From positions 140,420 through 204,419 of the forward strand of contig NZ_VRYN01000003.1 in NCBI RefSeq assembly GCF_008124605.1: DNA of 64,000 bases. The letters run 5' to 3'. Below are positions 44,814 to 52,471 of this stretch, piece after piece; within the stretch, counting starts at the first letter, position 1, and each line of letters opens with the position of its first letter. Below the pieces are notes generated by a model. That model did not search any database. It was given only the letters and a program-made list of their open reading frames with translations, and had not been told where the DNA came from. Position numbers and translations under genes: made by a program. The DNA is from Halobacterium salinarum DSM 3754 (GTDB lineage: Archaea; Halobacteriota; Halobacteria; Halobacteriales; Halobacteriaceae).

Positions 44814-46577
44814 ATGACACACACCCCACCACACTCGTACGCCGACGTGCTCGCCGCCGTCACGGACCCCGTGGTTGTCGTCCAGCATGGAACCGTCACG
44901 TTCGCGAACCCGGCGTTCAGCGAGCTCACCGGCGTTGCCGACCCGGTCGGAGCGCCCATCAGATCGTTCGCCCCACAGGACACCGCCTCGGACCTCGATC
45001 GCTTCTGTGACGCGGTGGCGGCCGGCAACGCCACCCGGACGCACGCCCGGGTCGTGCTCGCTGGCGCGGACACCGACCGCCGGCTGGTCACCGTCGACGC
45101 CACACGCCTCAACGCTGCCCACCAGGACGCGCCCGCGACGGCGCTCGTGGTGGTCGCTGCGCCCGAATCCGGCATGGAATGGGCGCACCACGAGCGCATC
45201 CTCGACGCCCTCCCGGTGGGCTCGTTTCGCACCCGCCTCGGGGACGGAGTGCTCCTCGGCGTCAACGACGAGCTGGTGGCGTTCGCCGACGCCCCATCGA
45301 AGGCCGCGCTCCGCGGCCGCCCGGCCACGGAGTTCTACGCAACCCCGGCGGCGCGCGAGGAGATCGTCGCCACGCTGCGCGCCGACGGCGTCGTCACGGA
45401 GACCGAACTCGAACTCGAAACGCTGGCCGGCAACACCGTCTGGGGGACGCTCACGGCGGTCACGGTCACGCACGACGGCACCACCGTGGTCGATGGCGCC
45501 ATCCGGGACGTGACCGAGCGCCGCCAACTCGAAACCGAGCTTCGCCAGCGCGCGCGGCGGTTCCGCCGCATGTTCAAACACCACTCCGCGCCGATGCTGC
45601 TGATCGACCCGGACTCGGGGGGCATCCAGAACGCCAACGACGCCGCCGCGGCGTTCTACGGCTACTCGGTCAGCGAACTCACGGGCATGACCGTGAGCGA
45701 CCTCAACACGCTGCCCAATGGCGCCCTCGACACCCACCGCGGCCAAGCCGAGGAGGGGGACCGCAACCACTTCGTCTTCGAACACGAGCTGGCCGACGGC
45801 GAGCGCAGAACCGTCGAGATCCACTCCTCGCCGATCGAACTCGACACCGACACCGTGCTGTTCTCGATCGTGGTCGATGTCACCGAGCGCGCCGACTACG
45901 AGGCCCGCCTGGAGACGCAACGCGACAACCTCGACGTCCTCAATCAGGTGCTTCGCCACGACATCCGCAACGACCTCCAGCTCGTGCTCGCGTACGCCGA
46001 CATGCTGGCCGGGGAACTCGACGGCGAACACGCCGACTACATCGAACGCGTCCTGGAGAGCGCCGACCACGCCGTCGAGCTGACGAAGACCGCCCGCGAC
46101 ATCGCGGACGTGATGCTCACCGACCCCGACGCCGACCACGTCATGTCACTGCGCGCGACGCTGAAGGCCGAGTTGGCCGAAGTACGGTCGTCGTTCCCCA
46201 GTGCGGCCGTGACCGTCGACGGCTCGATCCCGGACGTCACGGTCCACGGCAACAACATGCTCGACTCGGTGTTCCGCAACCTCCTGAAAAACGCCATTCA
46301 ACACAACGACCAGGACAGCCCCGAAGTCACTGTGTCGGCGGACTGCACCGACGACAACACGGCCACGATCCACGTCGCGGACAACGGCCCCGGCGTGCCC
46401 GACGCGCAGAAGGACGCCATCTTCGGCAAGGGCGAAACCGGACTGGACAGCGACGGCACCGGCATGGGGTTGTATCTGGTCGACACGCTCGTGGACTCCG
46501 TGGGCGGCCGTGTCACGGTGTCGGACAACGACCCCACCGGCGCGGTGTTCTCGGTGACGCTCCGCACGGGGCCGTAA
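44814..46577 (+). CDS. PAS-domain sensor histidine kinase (cytoplasmic)
   Basis: A 587-aa kinase without transmembrane segments. It has a PAS-like domain at ~8-110 (YADVLAAVTDPVVVVQHGTVTFANPAFSELTG), a degenerate PAS at ~120-225 and a PAS at ~250-370 (SAPMLLIDPDSGGIQNANDAAAAFYGYSVSELTG). The kinase core has the phospho-acceptor His in LNQVLRHDIRNDLQLVL and the ATP-binding region LLKNAIQHN, ADNGPGVPD and GTGMGLYLVDTLV. The start MTHTPPHSYADVL was chosen 19 codons inside the frame. The gene at 46580 begins two bases after its stop. No response regulator is adjacent. Confidence 0.88.
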   Translation: MTHTPPHSYADVLAAVTDPVVVVQHGTVTFANPAFSELTGVADPVGAPIRSFAPQDTASDLDRFCDAVAAGNATRTHARVVLAGADTDRRLVTVDATRLNAAHQDAPATALVVVAAPESGMEWAHHERILDALPVGSFRTRLGDGVLLGVNDELVAFADAPSKAALRGRPATEFYATPAAREEIVATLRADGVVTETELELETLAGNTVWGTLTAVTVTHDGTTVVDGAIRDVTERRQLETELRQRARRFRRMFKHHSAPMLLIDPDSGGIQNANDAAAAFYGYSVSELTGMTVSDLNTLPNGALDTHRGQAEEGDRNHFVFEHELADGERRTVEIHSSPIELDTDTVLFSIVVDVTERADYEARLETQRDNLDVLNQVLRHDIRNDLQLVLAYADMLAGELDGEHADYIERVLESADHAVELTKTARDIADVMLTDPDADHVMSLRATLKAELAEVRSSFPSAAVTVDGSIPDVTVHGNNMLDSVFRNLLKNAIQHNDQDSPEVTVSADCTDDNTATIHVADNGPGVPDAQKDAIFGKGETGLDSDGTGMGLYLVDTLVDSVGGRVTVSDNDPTGAVFSVTLRTGP

Positions 46578-46579
46578 CC

Positions 46580-48226
46580 GTGCGCTCTCAGACCCTCTTC
46601 GCGGTCATCCTCGTGGTGACGGCGCTCGTCCTCGGCGGCGCGACCTACGCGGGGTTCCAGGCCTACCAGAACGCCGTCGTCGACAAGCACACGACCACTG
46701 TCGAACGGAACACGGCGCTCGTCAGGACCGAACTGGATGCCCAACTCAAAACCCACGAGCAGTCCGTCGAACTGTGGGCCACGCGCCCCGGCGTTCGCGC
46801 ACACGGCACCGCCAGACAGCGATCCGCCCTCCGGGCGCTCGTCAACAACTCCGCGTTCGCCGGCGCATCCGTGATCGCAGCGAACGGCACGATGACCGCG
46901 CTCGCCGCGCCGCAGTCGGACGCCGCCAGCGTCGTCGGCTCCGACTTCGGGGACCGCAGGTACGTGCAGCGCGCGCTCGCCGGCACCACCTACATCAGCA
47001 ACCCGGTTCCCGCGGAGACCGGCACCAACGTCGTCGTCGTGAGCACGCCGGTCCGCCGCGACGGCGACATCGTCGCCACGCTGAACGGCGCGGTGTACCT
47101 CTCGGAGACCGGCGCGTTCGATCTGCTGCGGTCGGACCTCCCGGATTCGTCGGGTGTCACGGTCACCACCGACGGCGGCGCGGACATCTACCACCGTCCG
47201 CCGTCGCCGAACCGGTCGGTGACCGCCCACACGGTCCCCCTCTCGGAGGCCGACTGGGTGGTCTCCGTCTCCGAGTCCCGCGCGGTCATCGGGCCGACGA
47301 TCCAACGGCTCACGCTCCTCCAGACGGGGAGCGTGATCAGCGTGTTCGCGGTCATCGCGGTGTTCGGCTGGTGGAACTACCGCCGCAACCTCGCGCAAGT
47401 CGAGGCCCTGATCGACGGGTTCCGCGCGCTCCGCGACGGCGCGTACGGCACCCACGTCGACGTCGGCGGGGCCGACGAATGGGAGCGCATCGGCACCGGG
47501 TTCAACGAGATGAGCGACACCATCGACCAGTCGGTGGCCGAGAACCGCGAACGCGCCCGCCAACTGCACGTCCTCGATCGCGTGCTGCGGCACACGCTGC
47601 GCAACGAACTGAACGTGGTTCGTGGCCGCGCGGAACTCGTCGCCAGCCACGCCACCGGCGAGGCGGCCGCCCACGCCGCGCACATCATCTCGCGGTGTGA
47701 CTCCCTGGTTGAAACCGCCGACAAGGAGCGTGCGATCAGTGACGTGTTGGACACGGACACCACGCCCGAGCCCCTGGACGTGGCGCGCATCACGGAGACC
47801 GTCGTCGAGCGCGCGCAGGCCGACGCCCCGAACGCCGACCTCACAGTCGACACGCCCCCGACCGCCGTCGCCGCCGCCGTCCCCCAGATCGGCACGGCGA
47901 TCCAGGAAGTCGTCACGAACGCGATCCAGCACGCCGACTGCACGGCCCCGCAGGTCAGCGTCTCCGTCTCCGAGCCCACGGCCACCGAGGGCATGGATCA
48001 CGTCCGGATCACCGTCTCCGACCACGGCCCGGGCATCCCACGCATGGAACGTCGCGTGCTCAACGGCGACGACGCCATCGACGCGCTGCACCACAGCCAG
48101 GGGCTGGGGCTCTGGCTGGTCTACTGGGCGGTCACCCACTCCGACGGCGACCTTGACTTCGAGGACAACACGCCCCGGGGGTCCGTCGTCACGATCAGGC
48201 TGCCGGCGCGCGACGACACCGCGTGA
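46580..48226 (+). CDS. membrane sensor histidine kinase with extracellular domain
   Basis: A 548-aa kinase starting with GTG. TM1 at ~5-27 (TLFAVILVVTALVLGGATYAG), an extracellular dCache-like domain ~28-240 with HTTTVERNTALVRTELD and NVVVVSTPVRRDGDIVA, TM2 near ~250-270 (TGSVISVFAVIAVFGWW), a HAMP-like linker, then the kinase core with His in LDRVLRHTLRNELN and an ATP domain with VVTNAIQHAD, SDHGPGIP and GLGLWLVYW. It lies two bases after the soluble kinase and is presumably cotranscribed. It probably senses an extracellular small molecule, identity unknown. Confidence 0.88.
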   Translation: MRSQTLFAVILVVTALVLGGATYAGFQAYQNAVVDKHTTTVERNTALVRTELDAQLKTHEQSVELWATRPGVRAHGTARQRSALRALVNNSAFAGASVIAANGTMTALAAPQSDAASVVGSDFGDRRYVQRALAGTTYISNPVPAETGTNVVVVSTPVRRDGDIVATLNGAVYLSETGAFDLLRSDLPDSSGVTVTTDGGADIYHRPPSPNRSVTAHTVPLSEADWVVSVSESRAVIGPTIQRLTLLQTGSVISVFAVIAVFGWWNYRRNLAQVEALIDGFRALRDGAYGTHVDVGGADEWERIGTGFNEMSDTIDQSVAENRERARQLHVLDRVLRHTLRNELNVVRGRAELVASHATGEAAAHAAHIISRCDSLVETADKERAISDVLDTDTTPEPLDVARITETVVERAQADAPNADLTVDTPPTAVAAAVPQIGTAIQEVVTNAIQHADCTAPQVSVSVSEPTATEGMDHVRITVSDHGPGIPRMERRVLNGDDAIDALHHSQGLGLWLVYWAVTHSDGDLDFEDNTPRGSVVTIRLPARDDTA

Positions 48227-48280
48227 CCGCGCCCGCTGGGGTCGCCACCGCGGGCGATCCGGCACGCACCATCGGACGCC

Positions 48281-48445
48281 CTAGGTGTCGTTCAGTCGTG
48301 CCAGTTCCACCGTCTGATCGGGCGGTAACTCCGCGGTCTCGCAGGCCTGTAACACCTCCCGGATGTGGTAGTTCTTCTTCGTGTGGTCAGTGGCTTGGAG
48401 TGCGGCTTCGAGGTGATCGATACACCCATCGCACAATTCGACCAT
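48281..48445 (-). CDS. 54-aa CxxC protein
   Basis: A small protein reading MVELCDGCIDHLEAALQATD at the N-terminus, with one CDGC pair and one more Cys (LQACETAELPPD). It is helical and Glu/Asp-rich in character. A TATA element is centred 30 bases before the ATG on the minus strand, so expression is plausible. Function is unknown; the CxxC pair may bind zinc or take part in redox. I cannot assign a family. It is convergent with the histidine kinase gene (54 bases apart). Confidence 0.6.
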   Translation of the reverse strand: MVELCDGCIDHLEAALQATDHTKKNYHIREVLQACETAELPPDQTVELARLNDT

Positions 48446-48470
48446 ACTGTACGGTCAGAAACAACATGTC

Positions 48471-48480
48471 ATATACGTAT
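48471..48480 (-). promoter_or_regulatory. TATA element of the 54-aa protein gene
   Basis: On the minus strand the element reads atacgtatat, centred 30 bases before the ATG at 48445. Confidence 0.5.
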
Positions 48481-48646
48481 CGGAATTTGCTCTAGGCGAC
48501 GCGAAATCGAACCCGCCGTCAACGGCGTAGACGACACCCCAGCCGTAGGGGTGATCGCGCACGCTCGACGCCCGCCGTGGGGCAGGCGCTGGTCCGAACG
48601 CGCGGCCGGTACGTCGCCCGACAAGCGGTTGCCGCCGGGCGTGCGT

Positions 48647-49096
48647 TCACAGCGGCAGTTCCGGCGATTCGTACTCGGTCCCCAACACGACCATCGTCTG
48701 GGAGCGCGCGAACCCGTCCATGTCAGCGATCTCCTCGAACATGAGTGCGCGCAAATGGTCGGTGTCCTCGGCGACGAGACGCAGGATCACGTCCCACTCG
48801 CCGGTCGTGAGGTTGACCTCTCGAACACCCTCGATGCCGGTGAGCCGGTCGAGGGTTTCGTCCTCCCGGCCCTGTTCGACGCGCAGCCCCACGAACGCGG
48901 TGGTTCCGAGCCCGACCGCCTTCGGGTCGACGTCGGCGTGATAGCCGCGGATCACGCCCGCCTCCTCCAGGCGGCTGACGCGGTCATGCACCGTCGCCGA
49001 GGACATGTCTATCTCGCGGGCGATCTCGCTGAACGGCTTCCGGGCGTCGGCCTGCAGCGCGCGCAGGATCTCGCGGTCCGTGTCGTCTACATCCAT
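48647..49096 (-). CDS. Lrp/AsnC-family transcription regulator
   Basis: A 149-aa protein with HTH DDTDREILRALQADARKPFSEIAREIDMSSATVHDRVSRLEEAGVIRGYHADVDP, and the RAM ligand-binding domain from KAVGLGTTAFVGLRVEQG through GVREVNLTTGEWDVILRLVAEDTDHLRALMFEEI. It is a complete Lrp-like regulator. It lies downstream of the inositol monophosphatase gene (start 49933) on the same strand, 36 bases apart, so both may form one transcript. Target genes and effector unknown. Confidence 0.88.
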   Translation of the reverse strand: MDVDDTDREILRALQADARKPFSEIAREIDMSSATVHDRVSRLEEAGVIRGYHADVDPKAVGLGTTAFVGLRVEQGREDETLDRLTGIEGVREVNLTTGEWDVILRLVAEDTDHLRALMFEEIADMDGFARSQTMVVLGTEYESPELPL

Positions 49097-49132
49097 GTGT
49101 CCGCGGTAGACGGTGCCAACGCCAATACCTTA

Positions 49133-49933
49133 CTACTCGGCCGCAGCGCGGATCTCCTGGGCGGCGGCCAACACGGCGTCGTGTGCGGTCCCGTTCGACG
49201 CGACGAGCCCGGTCGCGCCCGGCGTCCAACGCGTTCCGTCGATGTCGGTCACGACGCCGCCCGCCTGCCGAACCAGATGGACGCCGGCGACGCTGTCCCA
49301 CGGGTTGGCGACGACGTTCGTGATCGTGGCCTCCAGTTGGCCGCTCGCGACCATCGACAACACGGCCTGCGCGCAGCCGTACCGGCGCATGTCGCCGAAC
49401 CGCTCGACGATCGCGGCGCAGGCGGCGGCGTACTCGTCGCGGCGGTCGAAATCCCACCAGATCGTGGGCGCGACCACGAACGTCTCGGGGTCGGTTTTCT
49501 CACTGACCGAGATCGGCGTGCCGTTCAGCGTGGCCCCGTCAGCGCCCGCAATGTAGGTGTCTTCGAGCGCCGGGAACCGATTACACGCCGCGACCGGGGT
49601 GCCGTCCACGACCGCGGCGACCGCGGTCGCCCACAGCTGGGTGTCACGCACGAAGTTGTTCGTGCCGTCGATCGGATCGATCACCCAGGCGGCGCCGGCG
49701 TCGGGCACCGTCTTCAGCGCGTCGGCTTCCTCGCCGACGATGGTGTCCTCGTCGTAGACGGCGTCGATCACGTCGACGACGCGGCGCTGGGCGGTGCGGT
49801 CGGCCTCCGTGACGACGTCCGTCTTCCCGGATTTCGTTTCGACGTCGATGCCGGTTCGGAACGCGTCGAGCGCAACCGCGCCGCCCGTGCGTGCCGCCCG
49901 CTCGGCGACCGAAACGCGGTCGGTGTCGTGCAT
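49133..49933 (-). CDS. inositol-1-monophosphatase family protein
   Basis: A 266-aa Mg-dependent phosphatase. Motifs are TKSGKTDVVTEADRTAQRRV, VGEEADAL, WVIDPIDGTNNFVRDTQLWATAVA (the catalytic DPIDGT), and NPWDSVAGVHLVRQAGGVVTDIDG (the second WDxxAG motif). Substrates may be inositol phosphate or fructose-1,6-bisphosphate; archaeal members can do both. Start MHDTDRVSVAERA chosen from the first Met in character. Located just downstream of tRNA-Leu(CAA). Confidence 0.9.
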   Translation of the reverse strand: MHDTDRVSVAERAARTGGAVALDAFRTGIDVETKSGKTDVVTEADRTAQRRVVDVIDAVYDEDTIVGEEADALKTVPDAGAAWVIDPIDGTNNFVRDTQLWATAVAAVVDGTPVAACNRFPALEDTYIAGADGATLNGTPISVSEKTDPETFVVAPTIWWDFDRRDEYAAACAAIVERFGDMRRYGCAQAVLSMVASGQLEATITNVVANPWDSVAGVHLVRQAGGVVTDIDGTRWTPGATGLVASNGTAHDAVLAAAQEIRAAAE

Positions 49934-50020
49934 GCCACCAGCACGGGTGGCCCGGTGCAAAGAGCCGTCGGTCTGGGTCAGCGACTCCGGCTGTCGCTGG
50001 TGGCGTGTAACAGTGTGTTT

Positions 50021-50092
50021 TGCGAGGGAAGTCCGTCCCGTGGACTTCCCGCATCCCGCGGCGCACAGTGTGCGCCGGCGATGCGAGGGAAG
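50021..50092. repeat. 11-base direct repeat flanking two hairpins beside tRNA-Leu(CAA)
   Basis: TGCGAGGGAAG occurs at 50021-50031 and again at 50082-50092, where it is the 3' end of the tRNA gene. Between and overlapping lie two perfect inverted repeats: GGGAAGTCC (50026-50034) with GGACTTCCC (50042-50050), loop 7; and GCGCAC (50061-50066) with GTGCGC (50070-50075), loop AGT. They could be terminators or processing signals of the tRNA transcript, or a trace of integration at the tRNA 3' end. Confidence 0.65.
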
Positions 50093-50166
50093 GGATTCGA
50101 ACCCTCGAACTCCTACGAGAACGGATCTTGAGTCCGTCGCCGTTGGCCGAGCTTGGCTACCCTCGC
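50082..50166 (-). tRNA. tRNA-Leu (anticodon CAA)
   Basis: An 85-base class II tRNA on the minus strand. Acceptor GCGAGGG / CCCTCGC, discriminator A; anticodon stem ACGGA/TCCGT around CTCAAGA, anticodon CAA; long variable arm TCTCGTAGGAGTTC; T-arm GGTTCGAATCC. A weak TATA-like ctaaacaac lies about 29 bases upstream near 50191-50199. No intron and no encoded CCA. Confidence 0.95.
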
Positions 50167-50250
50167 ACGCATTCAGCTTTCGGCGAGGTAGTTGTTTAGT
50201 CGTTGCGAATCTGGTCGGTTCGGGTGAAGGATTTATCATGGACGATGACA

Positions 50251-50895
50251 ATGGTCTACTGTGACCGTCCAGTGACAGCCTGGATCGATCCCAACGAAAC
50301 GCGGTCGAACTGGGGGCAAGACCAAGACGACACGCTTCCGGACCGCGCTCGGCCGACGATCGAACGCGCGGCTGAGACCGGGCTGCCGTTCCAGTACCGC
50401 GAGCAGCGGTACTTCGACGGAACGCTCTCGGACGTGCGCCTGGATGGCATCGAATACACCTCCGGCGAGTACGTTGTCAACGGCGGTGTGATGGGCGATC
50501 ACGCGCTGAAGCTGCACGCACGGGGCTTGATCTGGGTCACCGAAGAGCCCGCACAGTGTCGCCGATTCAAACTCCAAGTCGTCCGCGACAGCCCGCCGGC
50601 CGACACCGTCCCGTACGGCGACTACGACGTTTGGCAGCGCTACCAGTTCGGGAGCGTCACCGTCGACCCGATCGAGGGGCCGACGTTCGAACCCGACGAC
50701 AACGACATCCAGACCGAGCGCACGACGGCGCCGTTCGGCGCGCTGTTGAAGCCGGTTCGACTCCACGTCTCCGAGCTCGAACTCATCCGGAACCCGTCGT
50801 TCGCCCAGTACCGGCTCGAAGAGCGCGAGGAGTGGGAGGAGTACGGTGCCGTGTTCCGCTGGAAGGGCAACGCCTTCCAGCAACGCGTCGAGTAA
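50251..50895 (+). CDS. hypothetical protein (214 aa)
   Basis: An acidic, beta-rich protein that begins MVYCDRPVTAWIDPNE (an in-frame ATG lies two codons earlier at 50245). Alternating strands such as LSDVRLDGIEYTSGEYVVNGGV and LKLHARGLIWVTEEPAQC suggest a beta-barrel-like domain; the C-terminal third has RTTAPFGALLKPVRLHVSELELIRNPSF and an EEREEWEEYG patch. A TATA-like ggatttatca lies about 20 bases before the ATG at 50251, which suggests a leaderless transcript. No family recognised. It precedes the nuclease-like gene at 50936 by 40 bases. Confidence 0.6.
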   Translation: MVYCDRPVTAWIDPNETRSNWGQDQDDTLPDRARPTIERAAETGLPFQYREQRYFDGTLSDVRLDGIEYTSGEYVVNGGVMGDHALKLHARGLIWVTEEPAQCRRFKLQVVRDSPPADTVPYGDYDVWQRYQFGSVTVDPIEGPTFEPDDNDIQTERTTAPFGALLKPVRLHVSELELIRNPSFAQYRLEEREEWEEYGAVFRWKGNAFQQRVE

Positions 50896-50935
50896 CCGTC
50901 GAAACCGCTAACACACGGGACAGCATACGACGACC

Positions 50936-51943
50936 GTGGCGAAGCCACTCCGGTTCCGGCGGTCCCGGGAGCGCTGGAGTACCGACCGTGTTACCGACGC
51001 GCTCCACCGAGAGCTCGACGCCAACCTCGGTGCGTCAGCGGACACGCCCTGGTTCGCGCAGCCGTCGGGCTACGAGGCACGGCGCTTCGATGTCGACACG
51101 GGCGACACCGCACTGTTCGCGTGGCCGGCCGACGACACGCCCGGCGGCTGGTGGCTGGGGAACACGGAAACACCGTCGCCGCTGTGGCGCACCGACAAGC
51201 GGTCGTTTGCCGACGCGCCGTTCGCGGTGAGTCGGTGGGCCCAACGCGAGTTCACTGCGGAGCTCCACCAGCACGCCCCCTGGCTGGCGGCGTACCCGTA
51301 CGTGTCGTGGTTCTTCCTGTCCGTGTTGTGCTCGAAGGACGGCCGCCGGACCACGCGGGCGTTCTTCCGCGAGCACGCCGCCGGGTTTCCGGACGCCGAC
51401 TTCCAGGACGCGCTGGCGTTCTACGAGTCGTTCCTGCGGACGGGTGTCTTCGACGACCACCGCCACGAGATGGCGGGCAAACTCGGGACCTCGGAGACAC
51501 TCGACGTGCCCCGCGCCAGCGCGGCGATGAGCGAGTTCCACGCCGCGTGGCTGCTGGGGGAGGCGGGCTACGAGGTCACCCCGGAGATCGAGGTGACGAC
51601 GGGTCACAGCCTTGATTTCCGCGCCGACCGGGAGGGCGAGCAGGGCGTGCTCGTGGAGGTCACACGGCCGGTGCCAACCAGCGATCGTGCGGCCGGCACC
51701 CCCATCGCCGCCGTCCGGGAGACGGCGGCGACGAAGACCGACGGCCAGCTCAGCGAGCACGGCGGCGGTGCGGTGCTGGTCGTGGACTGTTCGTCGTTCC
51801 CGGACGACGAGTGGCGTCGGATTCGCGGCGAGCGGCCCGAGGTCCGCCACCGGCCGGCGGTCGTGTTCCGGCTGCGGCCCAGCGGCCGCGTCGAGGGGTA
51901 CACCAAGGGGTCGGTGCCGCTTTCGCTTCCGCAGTTCGACTGA
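50936..51943 (+). CDS. haloarchaeal DUF5784-like protein, possible nuclease fold
   Basis: A 335-aa protein beginning MAKPLRFRRSRERWSTDRV. The GTG start is the first codon of this composition. I recall related haloarchaeal proteins grouped as DUF5784, with the same YPYVSWFFLSVLCSKDGRRTTRAFF and FYESFLRTGVFDDHRHEMAGKLGTSE segments. Residues ~200-245 read AGYEVTPEIEV, HSLDFRADREG and GVLVEVTRPVP: an ExE...D...ExT pattern that resembles the core of PD-(D/E)XK nucleases, except that Lys is replaced by Thr in EVT. A nuclease role is only a hypothesis. Confidence 0.6.
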   Translation: MAKPLRFRRSRERWSTDRVTDALHRELDANLGASADTPWFAQPSGYEARRFDVDTGDTALFAWPADDTPGGWWLGNTETPSPLWRTDKRSFADAPFAVSRWAQREFTAELHQHAPWLAAYPYVSWFFLSVLCSKDGRRTTRAFFREHAAGFPDADFQDALAFYESFLRTGVFDDHRHEMAGKLGTSETLDVPRASAAMSEFHAAWLLGEAGYEVTPEIEVTTGHSLDFRADREGEQGVLVEVTRPVPTSDRAAGTPIAAVRETAATKTDGQLSEHGGGAVLVVDCSSFPDDEWRRIRGERPEVRHRPAVVFRLRPSGRVEGYTKGSVPLSLPQFD

Positions 51944-51985
51944 CCCACCCGAGCCGTTTTGTCGCTGGCGGTCACAGCGCTGGAT

Positions 51986-52420
51986 ATGTCCCGCCGTCGC
52001 TCCGGTGGCGTGCTCGCTGCGACCGGTGACGTGCTGTCCGCGTTCCTCTCCATCACAGTCGTCGTTGGGCTCCCGCTTTCCATCGTGAACCACCTTCTGG
52101 GCAGTCCGCTGTCCACTTGGGTCGTCAAATCGGTGGCGTTCGTCGTTGCTCTCGGCGGCGCGTACCCGTTTGTTGCGGGTGACTGGCCGCTGGCGAAGCT
52201 CACTGACTTCGCGGTGGCCGCCGTTCTCACGTGGATCGCCGTCGCGGTGTTCGTCACCGTCGGACTGCTCGCTGCGGTCGACGGGGGGCTGCCGTCGGAC
52301 CCGCCGGTGAACACGGCTGTCAGGCTCGGCATCGTCGCGCTCTCGTTCTGCGTCGCTGCACTGTACGTCCGGGACCGCGAGCGCACCCACGTGACTGACG
52401 ACGACGCGCACGGCCACTGA
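51986..52420 (+). CDS. small integral membrane protein
   Basis: A 144-aa protein with about four predicted membrane helices: ~15-40 (VLSAFLSITVVVGLPLSIVNHLL), ~50-75 (WVVKSVAFVVALGGAYPFVAGDW), ~80-105 (FAVAAVLTWIAVAVFVTVGLLAAV) and ~115-135 (AVRLGIVALSFCVAALYV). The C-terminus is acidic and His-rich (DDDAHGH), outside the membrane. No family recognised. Same strand between the nuclease-like gene and the helicase; could be part of a loose operon. Start ATG at 51986 chosen as it lies before the first helix. Confidence 0.6.
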   Translation: MSRRRSGGVLAATGDVLSAFLSITVVVGLPLSIVNHLLGSPLSTWVVKSVAFVVALGGAYPFVAGDWPLAKLTDFAVAAVLTWIAVAVFVTVGLLAAVDGGLPSDPPVNTAVRLGIVALSFCVAALYVRDRERTHVTDDDAHGH

Positions 52421-52471
52421 CCCGCCGGGCTTCCGAGGGTTCTTACCCGAGGCCGCCCCACCACTGACCGA

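Noticed and set aside
45179..46579. Upstream extension of the second histidine kinase frame into the first kinase gene
   Set aside because: That part is Arg/Pro-rich out-of-frame translation of the PAS kinase; the GTG at 46580 is directly before a transmembrane helix.
48365..50131. Plus-strand frame of 588 codons across the Lrp and phosphatase genes
   Set aside because: Antisense to two genes with clear motifs; no acidic composition and no promoter.
50936..52420. Anti-phage defence island around the nuclease-like gene
   Set aside because: Neighbours are an unknown, a small membrane protein and a housekeeping-type XPD helicase; no integrase, phage gene or low-GC stretch supports it.
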